Shown here in pieces: positions 16,470-25,229 of a stretch of 64,000 nucleotides of DNA. The stretch lies in the NCBI GenBank assembly GCA_963754285.1, contig CAVWFN010000004.1:1-64000 (forward strand), read 5' to 3'. Position 1 is the first letter of the stretch; each line of letters starts with the position of its first letter. This DNA is from RYN-133 sp963754285. GTDB lineage: Bacteria; Actinomycetota; Actinomycetes; Mycobacteriales; Jatrophihabitantaceae. The position numbers and the translations under genes are program-made. Below the pieces are notes generated by a model. It saw only the letters and a program-made list of their open reading frames with translations. It was not told where the DNA came from and did not search any database.

Positions 16470-16486
16470 AGATGTTGGCAACATCT
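16470..16486. promoter_or_regulatory. Palindromic operator candidate upstream of sdhCAB
   Basis: AGATGTTG-G-CAACATCT is a perfect 8-bp inverted repeat about 77 bp before the sdhC start, in the ~200-bp region between tRNA-Thr and sdhC. That region also holds the AT-rich TATGCATAAC at about 16531-16540, a possible -10 region. The binding protein is unknown. Confidence 0.45.
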
Positions 16487-16562
16487 ACTGGTTGGGCGAC
16501 ACTGCGGCTGGTTTCGTCCCGGTAGAACAGTATGCATAACGGTTCTGGACGAGAGGATCTAC

Positions 16563-17396
16563 ATGACGCGCGCGGAAGGCATGCCCACGAAAAGCATGCA
16601 GGGCGGAACCGCCGCTCCAGGACGCGCGTCCATCGCGGCCAGAACGCTACGCACCGACAACTGGCGCAAAGCCCCGATCATCACCTTCCTGCTGCTGACC
16701 GGCTGGCTGGTGTACGGCCTCGTGCGCACCGCGTGGCAGGCGGCCTACTACGCGCCGTCCGAGAACTACCTGACGCCGTTCTACTCGCCGTGCGTGACCT
16801 CGAGCTGCGTGCCGGCCTCGCGGACGTTCGGCGCGTGGTTCCCCGACTTCCCGCCGCTCATTCCGTTCGCGGTCCTGACGCTGATCTTCCTGCTCGGCTT
16901 CCGCGTCACGTGCTACTACTACCGCCGCTCGTACTACCGGGCGTTCTGGCAGTCGCCGCCCGCGTGTGGGGTCGCCGAGCCGCACAAGAGCTACAGCGGT
17001 GAGACGAAGTTCCCCCTCATCGTGCAGAACCTGCACCGCTACTTCTGGCTGGCTGCAGGCGTGATCTCGCTGGTCAACACGTGGGACGTGGTCGAAGCGT
17101 TCCGGCCTGCCGGGCATGCCTTCGGCTTCGGCCTCGGCACGATCATCATGTTGATCAACGTGGTGCTGCTGTGGGCGTACACGTTGTCGTGTCACTCCTG
17201 CCGGCACATCGTCGGCGGGCGGGTGCGCAGCTTCTCGCGCTACCCGCTGCGCTACAAGGCGTGGACGTTCGTGTCGAAGCTGAACGCCAAGCACATGCAA
17301 CTCGCGTGGACGACGCTGGCGACCCTGGTGATCACCGACGCGTACATCGCGCTGGTCGCGTCCGGCACGATCAGCGACCTGAGGATTGTGAACTGA
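16563..17396 (+). CDS. sdhC: Succinate dehydrogenase/fumarate reductase membrane anchor (Sdh1-type)
   Basis: The 277-residue integral membrane protein has five predicted helices (APIITFLLLTGWLVYGLV, then FAVLTLIFLLGF, YFWLAAGVISLVN, GLGTIIMLINVVLLW and TLATLVITDAYIALV). Its size and layout match the single-subunit anchor of the mycobacterial Sdh1 complex (Rv0249c type) rather than the split SdhC/SdhD. His residues in the helices are candidate haem or quinone ligands. The ATG at 16563 is chosen (MTRAEGMPTKS). Its stop overlaps the sdhA start (TGATGA). Confidence 0.88.
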   Translation: MTRAEGMPTKSMQGGTAAPGRASIAARTLRTDNWRKAPIITFLLLTGWLVYGLVRTAWQAAYYAPSENYLTPFYSPCVTSSCVPASRTFGAWFPDFPPLIPFAVLTLIFLLGFRVTCYYYRRSYYRAFWQSPPACGVAEPHKSYSGETKFPLIVQNLHRYFWLAAGVISLVNTWDVVEAFRPAGHAFGFGLGTIIMLINVVLLWAYTLSCHSCRHIVGGRVRSFSRYPLRYKAWTFVSKLNAKHMQLAWTTLATLVITDAYIALVASGTISDLRIVN

Positions 17397-19354
17397 TGAC
17401 AGAGAACATCGAGAAATTCAGCTACGACGTCTTGATCATCGGCGCGGGCGGATCTGGGCTGCGCGCGGCGATCGCAGCGCACGAGGCCGGCCTGAAGGTC
17501 GCGGTCATCTGCAAGTCGCTGTTCGGCAAGGCGCACACGGTCATGGCCGAGGGTGGCTGTGCCGCGGCGATGGGCAACGCGAACTCGAACGACAACTGGC
17601 AGGTGCACTTCCGCGACACGATGCGCGGCGGGAAGTTCCTGAACAACTGGCGCATGGCCGAGTTGCATGCGAAGGAAGCTCCGGATCGTGTGTGGGAGCT
17701 CGAGACCTATGGCGCGCTGTTCGACCGCACCAAGGACGGCCGGATCAGCCAGCGCAACTTCGGCGGCCACGAGTACCCGCGGCTCGCGCACGTCGGCGAC
17801 CGCACCGGACTCGAACTCATCCGCACGATGCAGCAGAAGATCGTGTCGCTGCAGCAAGGCGATGCGCGCAAGAAGGGCGAGGACACCGGCGCCGACGAGT
17901 CGAACCTGCGGGTCTTCGCCGAGCTGACGATCACCGACCTCATCCAGACCGACGAGGGCGCCGTGTCCGGTGCGTTCGGCTACTGGCGCGAGACCGGCAA
18001 GTTCGTCCTCTTCAAGGCGCCGGCCGTCGTGCTGGCGACCGGCGGCATCGGCAAGTCGTTCAAGGTCACGTCCAACTCGTGGGAGTGCACGGGCGACGGA
18101 ATGGGTCTTGCGCTGCGCGCCGGGTCGACGCTGCTGAACATGGAGTTCGTGCAGTTCCACCCGACGGGCATGGTCTGGCCCCCGTCGGTGAAGGGGATTC
18201 TCGTCACCGAGGGCGTGCGCGGTGACGGCGGGGTGCTGAAGAACTCCGAGGGCAAGCGGTTCATGTTCGACTACGTGCCGGACGTGTTCCGCGCGCAGTA
18301 CGCCGACAACGAGGCCGAGGCCGACGCTTGGTACAAGGACCCCGACCACAACAAGCGCACCCCCGACCTGCTCCCCCGCGACGAGGTGGCGCGCGCCATC
18401 AACTCCGAGGTCAAGGCCGGACGTGGGTCGCCCCACGGCGGCGTGTTCCTCGACATCGCCTCGCGCCTGCCGAAGGACGAGATCCTGCGGCGACTGCCGT
18501 CGATGCACCACCAGTTCAAGGAGCTGGCCGACGTCGACATCACCGCGGAGCCGATGGAGGTCGGGCCGACCTGTCACTACGTGATGGGTGGCATCGAGGT
18601 CGACGCCGACACGGCCGCGGCCGAGCGGGTGCCGGGTCTGTTCGCCTCGGGCGAGGTGGCGGGCGGCATGCACGGTTCGAACCGGCTCGGCGGCAACTCG
18701 CTGTCCGACCTGCTGGTGTTCGGCCGTCGCTCCGGTGAAGGCGCCGCCGCATACGTCAAGGCGCTCAAGGGCAAGTACCCCACGATCACCGACGACCAGA
18801 TCGCGACGTGCGAGCAGACCGCGCTCACTCCGCTCGAGAAGGAAGACGGCGAGAACCCGTACGAACTGCACGCCGAGATGCAGCAGGTGATGAACGACCT
18901 GGTCGGCATCATCCGCAAGCGCAGCGAGGTCGAGGACGCGTTGGAGCGGCTCGAGAAGCTCAAGGAGCGCGCGCAGCACATGAAGGCGACGGGCGGCCGG
19001 GCGTTCAACCCCGGCTGGCATCTCGCGCTCGACCTGCGCAACATGCTCTCGATCGCCGAATGCGTCGCGCGCGCTGCACTCATCCGCGAAGAATCGCGCG
19101 GCGGCCACACCCGCGACGACTTCCCGAAGATGAGCTCGAAGTGGCGCCAGGTCAACCTGATCTGCACTCTGAACGACGACGGCGACATCGACGTGGTCGA
19201 GCAGCCGATGCCGCCGATGCGTCAGGACCTGCTCGAACTGTTCACCAAGGACGAGCTCAAGAAGTACTACACGGACGAGGAGATCTCCTCGATCCCGGAC
19301 GACAACCCTGACATCGTCGAGAAGGTCGAAGCAGAAGCAGGAGCCACGGCGTGA
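17396..19354 (+). CDS. sdhA: Succinate dehydrogenase/fumarate reductase flavoprotein subunit
   Basis: The 652-residue flavoprotein oxidises succinate to fumarate. It has the N-terminal FAD-binding motif VLIIGAGGSGLRAAIAAHEA, the putative flavinylated His in KAHTVMAEGGCAAA, the active-site region QFHPTGMVWP, the CHYVMGGIEVD stretch and the C-terminal GGHTRDDFPK. It is co-transcribed as sdhC-sdhA-sdhB; the sdhC stop codon shares bases with its ATG. Confidence 0.96.
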   Translation: MTENIEKFSYDVLIIGAGGSGLRAAIAAHEAGLKVAVICKSLFGKAHTVMAEGGCAAAMGNANSNDNWQVHFRDTMRGGKFLNNWRMAELHAKEAPDRVWELETYGALFDRTKDGRISQRNFGGHEYPRLAHVGDRTGLELIRTMQQKIVSLQQGDARKKGEDTGADESNLRVFAELTITDLIQTDEGAVSGAFGYWRETGKFVLFKAPAVVLATGGIGKSFKVTSNSWECTGDGMGLALRAGSTLLNMEFVQFHPTGMVWPPSVKGILVTEGVRGDGGVLKNSEGKRFMFDYVPDVFRAQYADNEAEADAWYKDPDHNKRTPDLLPRDEVARAINSEVKAGRGSPHGGVFLDIASRLPKDEILRRLPSMHHQFKELADVDITAEPMEVGPTCHYVMGGIEVDADTAAAERVPGLFASGEVAGGMHGSNRLGGNSLSDLLVFGRRSGEGAAAYVKALKGKYPTITDDQIATCEQTALTPLEKEDGENPYELHAEMQQVMNDLVGIIRKRSEVEDALERLEKLKERAQHMKATGGRAFNPGWHLALDLRNMLSIAECVARAALIREESRGGHTRDDFPKMSSKWRQVNLICTLNDDGDIDVVEQPMPPMRQDLLELFTKDELKKYYTDEEISSIPDDNPDIVEKVEAEAGATA

Positions 19355-19415
19355 TGCCACCCCACGAAACTGCTGCGCAAAGAACACTCCGCACTTCCGA
19401 GGGGACCCCGGACTG

Positions 19416-20165
19416 ATGGCCTACGACGCACACTTCCGGGTTTGGCGCGGCGACGCCGAGGGCGGCGACCTGCAGGACTTCACCGTCGAGGTGAACGAGG
19501 GCGAGGTCGTGCTCGACATCATCCATCGCCTGCAGGCGACTCAGGCCGGCGATCTCGCGGTGCGCTGGAACTGCAAGGCAGGCAAGTGCGGATCGTGCAG
19601 CGCGGAGGTCAACGGTCGGCCGCGGCTGATGTGCATGACCCGCATGTCGATCTTCACTCAAGAAGAGACGATCACCGTCACGCCGATGCGCACGTTCCCG
19701 GTGATGAAGGACCTGGTCACCGACGTCTCGTACAACTACAAGAAGGCGCAGCAGATCCCGGCGTTCTCGCCACCCGACCTGAAGCCCGGCGAGTACCGCA
19801 TGGCGCAGTCGGACGTGGAGCGCTCGCAGGAGTTCCGTAAGTGCATCGAGTGCTTCCTGTGTCAGGACGTGTGTCACGTGATCCGTGACCACGAGGACAA
19901 CAAGGAGGCCTACGCCGGGCCGCGCTTCCTGATGCGCACGGCTGAGCTCGACATGCACCCGCTCGACACTCTCGACCGCAAGCACGCGGCACAGGACGAG
20001 TACGGGCTCGGCATGTGCAACATCACCAAGTGCTGCACCGAGGTCTGCCCCGAGCACATCAAGATCACCGACAACGCGCTCATCCCGCTCAAGGAGCGCG
20101 TCGTCGACAAGAAGTACGACCCGCTGGCGTTCATCGCGAACACCATCCGGCGTCGTAAGAGCTGA
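19416..20165 (+). CDS. sdhB: Succinate dehydrogenase/fumarate reductase iron-sulfur subunit
   Basis: The 249-residue protein passes electrons from SdhA to the membrane anchor. Ligand sets are present for all three clusters: 2Fe-2S in CKAGKCGSC, then LMC, and the two C-terminal clusters in CIECFLCQDVC and CNITKCCTEVCPEH. It follows sdhA by 61 bp and closes the operon. Confidence 0.96.
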   Translation: MAYDAHFRVWRGDAEGGDLQDFTVEVNEGEVVLDIIHRLQATQAGDLAVRWNCKAGKCGSCSAEVNGRPRLMCMTRMSIFTQEETITVTPMRTFPVMKDLVTDVSYNYKKAQQIPAFSPPDLKPGEYRMAQSDVERSQEFRKCIECFLCQDVCHVIRDHEDNKEAYAGPRFLMRTAELDMHPLDTLDRKHAAQDEYGLGMCNITKCCTEVCPEHIKITDNALIPLKERVVDKKYDPLAFIANTIRRRKS

Positions 20166-20189
20166 TCACGCTGACCGACGGGTGATCTG

Positions 20190-20206
20190 TCCCCTTTCGG
20201 GGGCAT
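20190..20206 (+). terminator. Weak terminator-like hairpin after sdhB
   Basis: CCCC-TTTC-GGGG in the 156-bp gap between sdhB and the GNAT gene forms a short stem followed by ATTCAAGTT. The stem is short and the tail is poor, so it is tentative. Confidence 0.35.
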
Positions 20207-20321
20207 TCAAGTTCACGACTTCCTGACCGATCACTAAAAATGTGATCAACTTTCAGCGCGTGTGCGTATCGCGGCCCTATGCTCGCTTGGTTGTCCAGGA
20301 AGCAGTTCGGGAGAGTTCGCG

Positions 20322-20810
20322 ATGACCAGCGTGCAGCGCCACTCGGCGATCACGCGACGGCCCGCCACTCCCGCTGACAAACCCCTGCTGCGGGCGCTGT
20401 TCGCCGATGCTCACCTCGAGCTGGCCGTGTTGCCGACCGACACCCGCTTCGTCCTGATCGACATGCAGTTCCGCGCCCAGCGGCGCACCTACGCCGCCGC
20501 GCATCCGAACGCGGTCAACGAGATCCTCGTCGTCGACGACAAGCCGGTCGGACGTCTGCTCGTCGACGCCAGCGGCGCGGTCACCCGCATCGTCGACATC
20601 ACCATCGCGTTGGGCCACCGCCGGCTCGGCATCGCCGGCGCGCTGCTGGACGATGTCGTCAGCGCCGCCGACGCCGACCACCGGCACGTCGAACTGACGG
20701 TGTGGGCCGGCAACGCCGCGGCCGTCGCACTCGTCGAGGGCGCCGGATTCGCACCGGTCGCGGATGAGGCCGGCTACGTCACGTACGAGCGGGCACCGCT
20801 AGCCGGCTGA
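20322..20810 (+). CDS. GNAT family N-acetyltransferase
   Basis: The 162-residue protein has the GNAT fold: an acceptor-side first half (TPADKPLLRALFADAHLELA) and the acetyl-CoA motif A region ITIALGHRRLGIAGALLDDV, where the pyrophosphate loop Q/RxxGxG/A is represented by HRRLGIA, then GNAAAVALVEGAGFAPV. The ATG at 20322 is preceded by GGGAG. It is a single-gene unit between sdhB and a convergent flavodoxin-like gene. The substrate is unknown. Confidence 0.85.
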   Translation: MTSVQRHSAITRRPATPADKPLLRALFADAHLELAVLPTDTRFVLIDMQFRAQRRTYAAAHPNAVNEILVVDDKPVGRLLVDASGAVTRIVDITIALGHRRLGIAGALLDDVVSAADADHRHVELTVWAGNAAAVALVEGAGFAPVADEAGYVTYERAPLAG

Positions 20811-20886
20811 GTCTGCGCGCCGGCACGCGTAACGACTCTGCACGCGCTCGGCATGAAACGCGCGACCTCCGGAAGAAGGACCGTAG

Positions 20887-21594
20887 TCAGCGATATTCCG
20901 GGTTCTCGTAGTCGAAGCGGCATCCGGCGTCCCATTCGGAGCGCTGGTTGCCGTGAGCCGGGATTCCGCCCGCGTCCTTGAGCAAGCGCGCGAGGTGAAT
21001 CAGGTTCCACGTCATGAACGTGGTGTTGCGGTTGGTGAAGTCGTTCTCCGGCCCGCCCGAACCAGGATCGAGATAGGACGGGCCGGGCCCCGCCTCGCCG
21101 ATCCAGCCGGCGTCGGCCTGCGGCGGGATCGTGTAGCCGATGTGCTGCAGCGTGTAGAGCACGTTCATCGCGCAGTGCTTGATGCCGTCCTCGTTGCCGG
21201 TGATGAAGCAGCCGCCCACGCGGCCGTAGTAGAGATACTGGCCGCGGTCATTGAGCAGGTGTGATCCGCCGTATAGCCGTTCGTGGACACGTTTCATCAC
21301 CGAGCTGTTGTCGCCGAGCCAGATCGGTCCGGCGAGCACGAGGATGTCCGCCGCCAGCACGGTCTCGAAGATGATGGGCCAGTCGTCGGTGGCGGCACCG
21401 TGTTCGCGCATATCCGGCCACACGCCGGTGGCGATGTCGTGGTCGACGGCACGCACGATGTCGACATGCACACCGTTCGTCCGCATGATGTGCGCGCTGG
21501 CGTCGACGAGGCCCTGGGTGTTACTGGTTTCCGGTGACGGCTTCAGCGTGCAGTTGATGAACAGCGCGCGCAGGTCGTCGTAGCTCGGTGTCAT
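20887..21594 (-). CDS. Flavodoxin-fold NAD(P)H-dependent FMN reductase-like protein
   Basis: The 235-residue protein has a flavodoxin-like phosphate-binding start (LFINCTLKPSPETSNTQG), then ADILVLAGPIWLGDNSSVMK and GGCFITGNEDGIKHCAMNVL, typical of the NADPH-dependent FMN reductase/WrbA-like superfamily. The ATG at 21594 is used; a GTG six bases upstream is possible. It lies 23 bp after the Rieske-TPP fusion gene on the same strand and may supply reduced flavin to it (inference). Confidence 0.8.
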   Translation of the reverse strand: MTPSYDDLRALFINCTLKPSPETSNTQGLVDASAHIMRTNGVHVDIVRAVDHDIATGVWPDMREHGAATDDWPIIFETVLAADILVLAGPIWLGDNSSVMKRVHERLYGGSHLLNDRGQYLYYGRVGGCFITGNEDGIKHCAMNVLYTLQHIGYTIPPQADAGWIGEAGPGPSYLDPGSGGPENDFTNRNTTFMTWNLIHLARLLKDAGGIPAHGNQRSEWDAGCRFDYENPEYR

Positions 21595-21617
21595 GAACAC
21601 GTCCCTCGGTGTTGTAC

Positions 21618-23555
21618 TCAGATGAGTTGCGGATCCTGTTGCACGCACAGCAGCGCGGGGCCCTCGGCTGCAAAGAGTTTTTCGAACGAGGCGTCGAGTT
21701 CGTCGCGGCGCTCGACGCGGATCCCGGTCGCGCCGCACAGTTCGGCATAGGCCGCCCAGTCCGGGTTGTGCAACGTCGTGTGCCAAACCGGCAAACCGGC
21801 CGCGAGCTGTTCCTTGCTGATCTTGCCGAGCGATCCGTTGTCCAGCAGCAGATGCTTGATCGGGATGCCGTACTTGACCGCAGTGAGAAGTTCCGCGCTG
21901 TATTGGCCGAATCCGCCGTCACCGGTGACGGCGAGAATCGGACGCCCAGGCGCGCCCGCCCACGCTCCGAGCGCAGCGGGATAGCCGAAGCCGATCGAGC
22001 CGAGGTAGCCGGACATGAGCACCGGCTGCCCGGCCGACTCGAGATAGCGCCCGAGCGAGTACGCGTGATTGCCGACATCAACGGCTACGACCGCGTCCTC
22101 GGGCAGGTGACGAGCGAGCGCCTCGAACACCGCTGCGGCCGACACACCAGCGCCGCGGTCGTCTGCCACGCGCCGCGCCTTCTCGGCACGCCAGATGGCC
22201 CACCGCGCTGCGACGTCGGCACGTTGATCGGTCGATGCGGCCGCGCCGACGCGGTCGTCGAGCGCCGTCACGGTCAGCGGGGCATCGCCGAGCAGGTGTT
22301 CGGTCACCGCGTTGAATCGCCCGATTGCCGTGTGCGCGTCGTCGATCTGCACGATCGGCTTGTAGGTGGCGATGCCGGTGTGGTTCGAGAACGACGCGCC
22401 GACGACCACGATGAGGTCGGACTCGTTCATGAGCCAACTCGCGACAGGTGTGCCGCTGCGGCCGAGCACGCCTGCACCGAGTGGATGGCTGTCGGGGACA
22501 AGGCCTTTGGCCTTGAAGGTGGTGAGCACCGGCGCGCCGAGTCGTTCGGCGAAGCGACGCACCTCGGTGCGGGCTTCGCGGGCGCCGTGCCCGACCACGA
22601 ACACCGGTCGGTGCGCGTCTCGAACGAGAGCCGCAGCCCGGTCGAGCGCGTTGTCGTCCGGCAGGATGCGGCGCGCGGTGAGTCGTCCGTCCGGGGCGGC
22701 ATACGTTTGTTCGGATGCCAGCACCTGAACCTCGTCGGGCAGCACGAGGTGCGCGACGCCGCGGCCGTCGATCGCGCGCTTGACGGCAAGGGCGGCCAAC
22801 TCGGCGTAGTCGCTGCCCGCCTGGACGACTTCTGTCGACACTGCAACGTCGGAGAACACTGCCGTCAGGTCCAGGTCCTGGAACGCGCCACGGCCGCGCA
22901 CCGACGACGGGACCTGTCCGGAAATGGCGACGACCGGAGCTCCGTCGAGCTTGGCGTCGTAGAGACCGGTGAGCAGGTTGGTCGAGCCGGGACCGGCAAT
23001 CGCGAAGCACGCGGCCGGCCGGCCGGTCAGCTTGCCGTACGCGCTCGCGGCGAATGCCGCCGCGCCCTCGTGGCGAATGCCGACGTAGGTGATCTCACGA
23101 CGTTGTTCCGCGCGCCGCAGCGCATCCGCGAAGCCGAGGTTGGAGTGACCGACCATCCCGAACACGTGGGTGATGCCGAACGCGACCAATGTCTCGACGA
23201 GGACGTCGCCGACCGTGCGGACCTCGGGTGGCACATCGGGCAACTCGACGAAGACGCCGTCCGCCCGCTCTTCGACGGGGTAGCTCGGGACGCCGTCGCT
23301 GAAGCCGGCGGGCGGCAGGCCGGTGATCGGGTCATAGTCGTAGCCGTGCCACGGGCAGCGCAGCAGGCCCTTCTCGATCGAGCCCTCTCCCAATGGGCCG
23401 CCCTGGTGTGGACAGTGATTGTTCAGCGCGCCCAGCCGCTCGCCGCAGCGGGCCAGCGCGACGGTGCGTCCGTCCACCTCGACGCTGCTGACCCGACCGT
23501 CCGCCGGGACGTCGCGCTCGTCCACCCGGTGCCAGCGTGACCGCGTCCCGCTCAT
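21618..23555 (-). CDS. Fusion of Rieske [2Fe-2S] domain with thiamine-diphosphate enzyme (pyruvate oxidase-like)
   Basis: This 645-residue protein has two parts. Residues ~8-100 are a Rieske ferredoxin with ligands Cys48-x-His50 (NHCPHQGG) and Cys67-x2-His70 (RCPWHGYDYD). From ~105 onward it is a ThDP-dependent enzyme of the pyruvate oxidase/acetolactate synthase family, with the activating Glu in VGIRHEGAAAFAASA, the GPGSTNLLTGLYDA loop, a central FAD/Rossmann-like domain, and the ThDP motif TGDGGFGQYSAELLTA ending near LDNGSLG. The covalent link suggests that electrons from 2-oxoacid decarboxylation go to the iron-sulfur cluster. ATG 23555 is used; the open frame above it has no family sequence. 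The substrate is not determined. Confidence 0.85.
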   Translation of the reverse strand: MSGTRSRWHRVDERDVPADGRVSSVEVDGRTVALARCGERLGALNNHCPHQGGPLGEGSIEKGLLRCPWHGYDYDPITGLPPAGFSDGVPSYPVEERADGVFVELPDVPPEVRTVGDVLVETLVAFGITHVFGMVGHSNLGFADALRRAEQRREITYVGIRHEGAAAFAASAYGKLTGRPAACFAIAGPGSTNLLTGLYDAKLDGAPVVAISGQVPSSVRGRGAFQDLDLTAVFSDVAVSTEVVQAGSDYAELAALAVKRAIDGRGVAHLVLPDEVQVLASEQTYAAPDGRLTARRILPDDNALDRAAALVRDAHRPVFVVGHGAREARTEVRRFAERLGAPVLTTFKAKGLVPDSHPLGAGVLGRSGTPVASWLMNESDLIVVVGASFSNHTGIATYKPIVQIDDAHTAIGRFNAVTEHLLGDAPLTVTALDDRVGAAASTDQRADVAARWAIWRAEKARRVADDRGAGVSAAAVFEALARHLPEDAVVAVDVGNHAYSLGRYLESAGQPVLMSGYLGSIGFGYPAALGAWAGAPGRPILAVTGDGGFGQYSAELLTAVKYGIPIKHLLLDNGSLGKISKEQLAAGLPVWHTTLHNPDWAAYAELCGATGIRVERRDELDASFEKLFAAEGPALLCVQQDPQLI

Positions 23556-23625
23556 CGTCGCCGCTCCTCGCCTCGTCTGCAGTGCAGTGTCGACGTGCGG
23601 CGCGATCGTTACAAGAACGAAGTCC

Positions 23626-24639
23626 TTACGAGCCGGGCCGGCGCGACGGCGTCGACTTGAGCACCTGCGCCGCATCGCGGTTGACCGCATCGCCAAGTGC
23701 CTCGTCGATGCGCTTGAGCGTGTCGGCGTCGAGCTTCACACCGACCGCCTTGACGTTCTCGGCGACCTGCTCGGGACGGGACGCTCCGATGATCGCTGCG
23801 GCGACGTTGTCGTTCTGCAGCACCCACGCCACGGCCAGGGCGGCCATCGACATCCCGAGATCTTCGGCGATCGGGACGAGCTGCTGCACACGGGTGAGCA
23901 CGTCGTCGTCCATCCAGCGCGAGATCATGTTCGCGCCGCCCTTGGTGTCGGTCGCGCGCGAGCCCTCGGGTGCGTCCTGACCGGGCAGGTACTTGCCCGT
24001 CAGCACGCCCTGCGCGATCGGTGAGAACACGATCTGGCTCATGCCGAGATCGGCACTGGTCGGCACGACCTCGGCCTCGATGATGCGCCACAGCATGTTG
24101 TACTGCGGCTGGTTCGAGATGAGCCGGACGCCGAGCTGCTGTGCGAGTTCGTGCGCGGCGGCGATCTGGTCGGGCGCCCATTCGCTCACACCGATGTAGA
24201 GCGCCTTGCCCGCGTGCACGACGTCGGCGAATGCCTGCATCGTCTCTTCGAGCGGGGTGAACGTGTCGTAGCGGTGCGCCTGGTAGAGGTCGACGTAGTC
24301 GAGCTGCAGGCGGCGCAGCGAATTGTCGATCGCTTCCATGATGTGCTTGCGCGACAGCCCCACGTCGTTCTTGCCGCGCGCGCCGACCGGCCAGTACACC
24401 TTGGTGAAGATCTCGAGCGACTCGCGACGCTCGCCCTTCAGCGCGTCGCCGAGTACCTCCTCGGCGGCGCCGTTCGCGTAGACGTCGGCGGTGTCGAACG
24501 TGCTGATGCCGGCCTCGAGCGCCGCGCGCACGCACGCCGTCGCCACATCGTTCTCGACCTGCGATCCGTGGGTGAGCCAGTTGCCGTAGACGATCTCGGA
24601 GATCTGCATTCCGGAGTTGCCGAGGTAGCGAAAGTCCAT
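23626..24639 (-). CDS. Aldo/keto reductase (potassium channel beta-subunit-like)
   Basis: The 337-residue TIM-barrel oxidoreductase starts MDFRYLGNSGMQISEIVYGN. It has catalytic Asp/Tyr in FDTADVYANGAAEE, Lys in FTKVYWP and His in LYQAHRYD, plus the NADPH site SPIAQGVLTGKY and IIGASRPEQV. It resembles YghZ/Kv-beta-type reductases for small aldehydes. It lies downstream of the mannosidase unit in the same direction (23-bp gap), so it may be co-expressed with it. Confidence 0.9.
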   Translation of the reverse strand: MDFRYLGNSGMQISEIVYGNWLTHGSQVENDVATACVRAALEAGISTFDTADVYANGAAEEVLGDALKGERRESLEIFTKVYWPVGARGKNDVGLSRKHIMEAIDNSLRRLQLDYVDLYQAHRYDTFTPLEETMQAFADVVHAGKALYIGVSEWAPDQIAAAHELAQQLGVRLISNQPQYNMLWRIIEAEVVPTSADLGMSQIVFSPIAQGVLTGKYLPGQDAPEGSRATDTKGGANMISRWMDDDVLTRVQQLVPIAEDLGMSMAALAVAWVLQNDNVAAAIIGASRPEQVAENVKAVGVKLDADTLKRIDEALGDAVNRDAAQVLKSTPSRRPGS

Positions 24640-24662
24640 GCCTCCATCCTTACAGGGCCGCG

Positions 24663-25229
24663 TCAATGTCGGTGCGTCGCGTCCGCGTGGTGCGGATCGG
24701 CCGGGTGCTCGAAGCCTGGTTGCAGCACGACGTCGGCGGCCATCCGGCGGTCGAGCCATTCGCCGAAGGCGCGGTCGCGCGCGCTCGCCGCCAGCTTTGC
24801 CGCAATCTGATCGCGCGCCCGGGCGAAGTCGATGCCGCGGTCGGCGTAGAGGTCGCGGTTGCGCTCGTAGTAGCTGCGCAGCACCACGTCCTCGATGGGC
24901 GGGACGGCGACGACGTCAGCGGCGTCCGGACGCGCCGCGAGCACGGCCGCGGCAATGCCCCCGACGCCGAGCGCGCGCCCGATGGTCAACCGTGCGGCGA
25001 CCGGCCCGGCGGGACCGAGCTCGGCGGCGACGAGCCGTTCGGCGCACACCAGCTGGGTTACCCAGCGACGCGCGTTGCGGCCTTCGGCGGTGGCGGCGTG
25101 CGGCAGCCGCGCGCCGAACGCGGACGCCCGCACCTGCGCGAGCCTGGCTTCGACCTCGGCCACGCTCACCGGCTCGTCGCGGACGTAGGCAGCAACGGAG
25201 GGGACGACGCCGGTCCCGGCGGTGGTCAT
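24663..25229 (-). CDS. Uncharacterised protein, SurA/parvulin-N-like, downstream of GH38
   Basis: The 188-residue soluble protein starts MTTAGTGVVPSVAAYV. It has VSVAEVEARLAQVRAS near residues 23-38 and a helical C-terminal block YYERNRDLYADRGIDFARAR plus AFGEWLDRRMAADVVLQPGF, a pattern resembling peptidyl-prolyl isomerase/SurA N-terminal helices. There is no PPIase core and no signal peptide. Its ATG overlaps the GH38 stop (ATGA), so it is translationally coupled to the mannosidase. The tail PHHADATHRH is His-rich. The function is unknown. Confidence 0.65.
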   Translation of the reverse strand: MTTAGTGVVPSVAAYVRDEPVSVAEVEARLAQVRASAFGARLPHAATAEGRNARRWVTQLVCAERLVAAELGPAGPVAARLTIGRALGVGGIAAAVLAARPDAADVVAVPPIEDVVLRSYYERNRDLYADRGIDFARARDQIAAKLAASARDRAFGEWLDRRMAADVVLQPGFEHPADPHHADATHRH

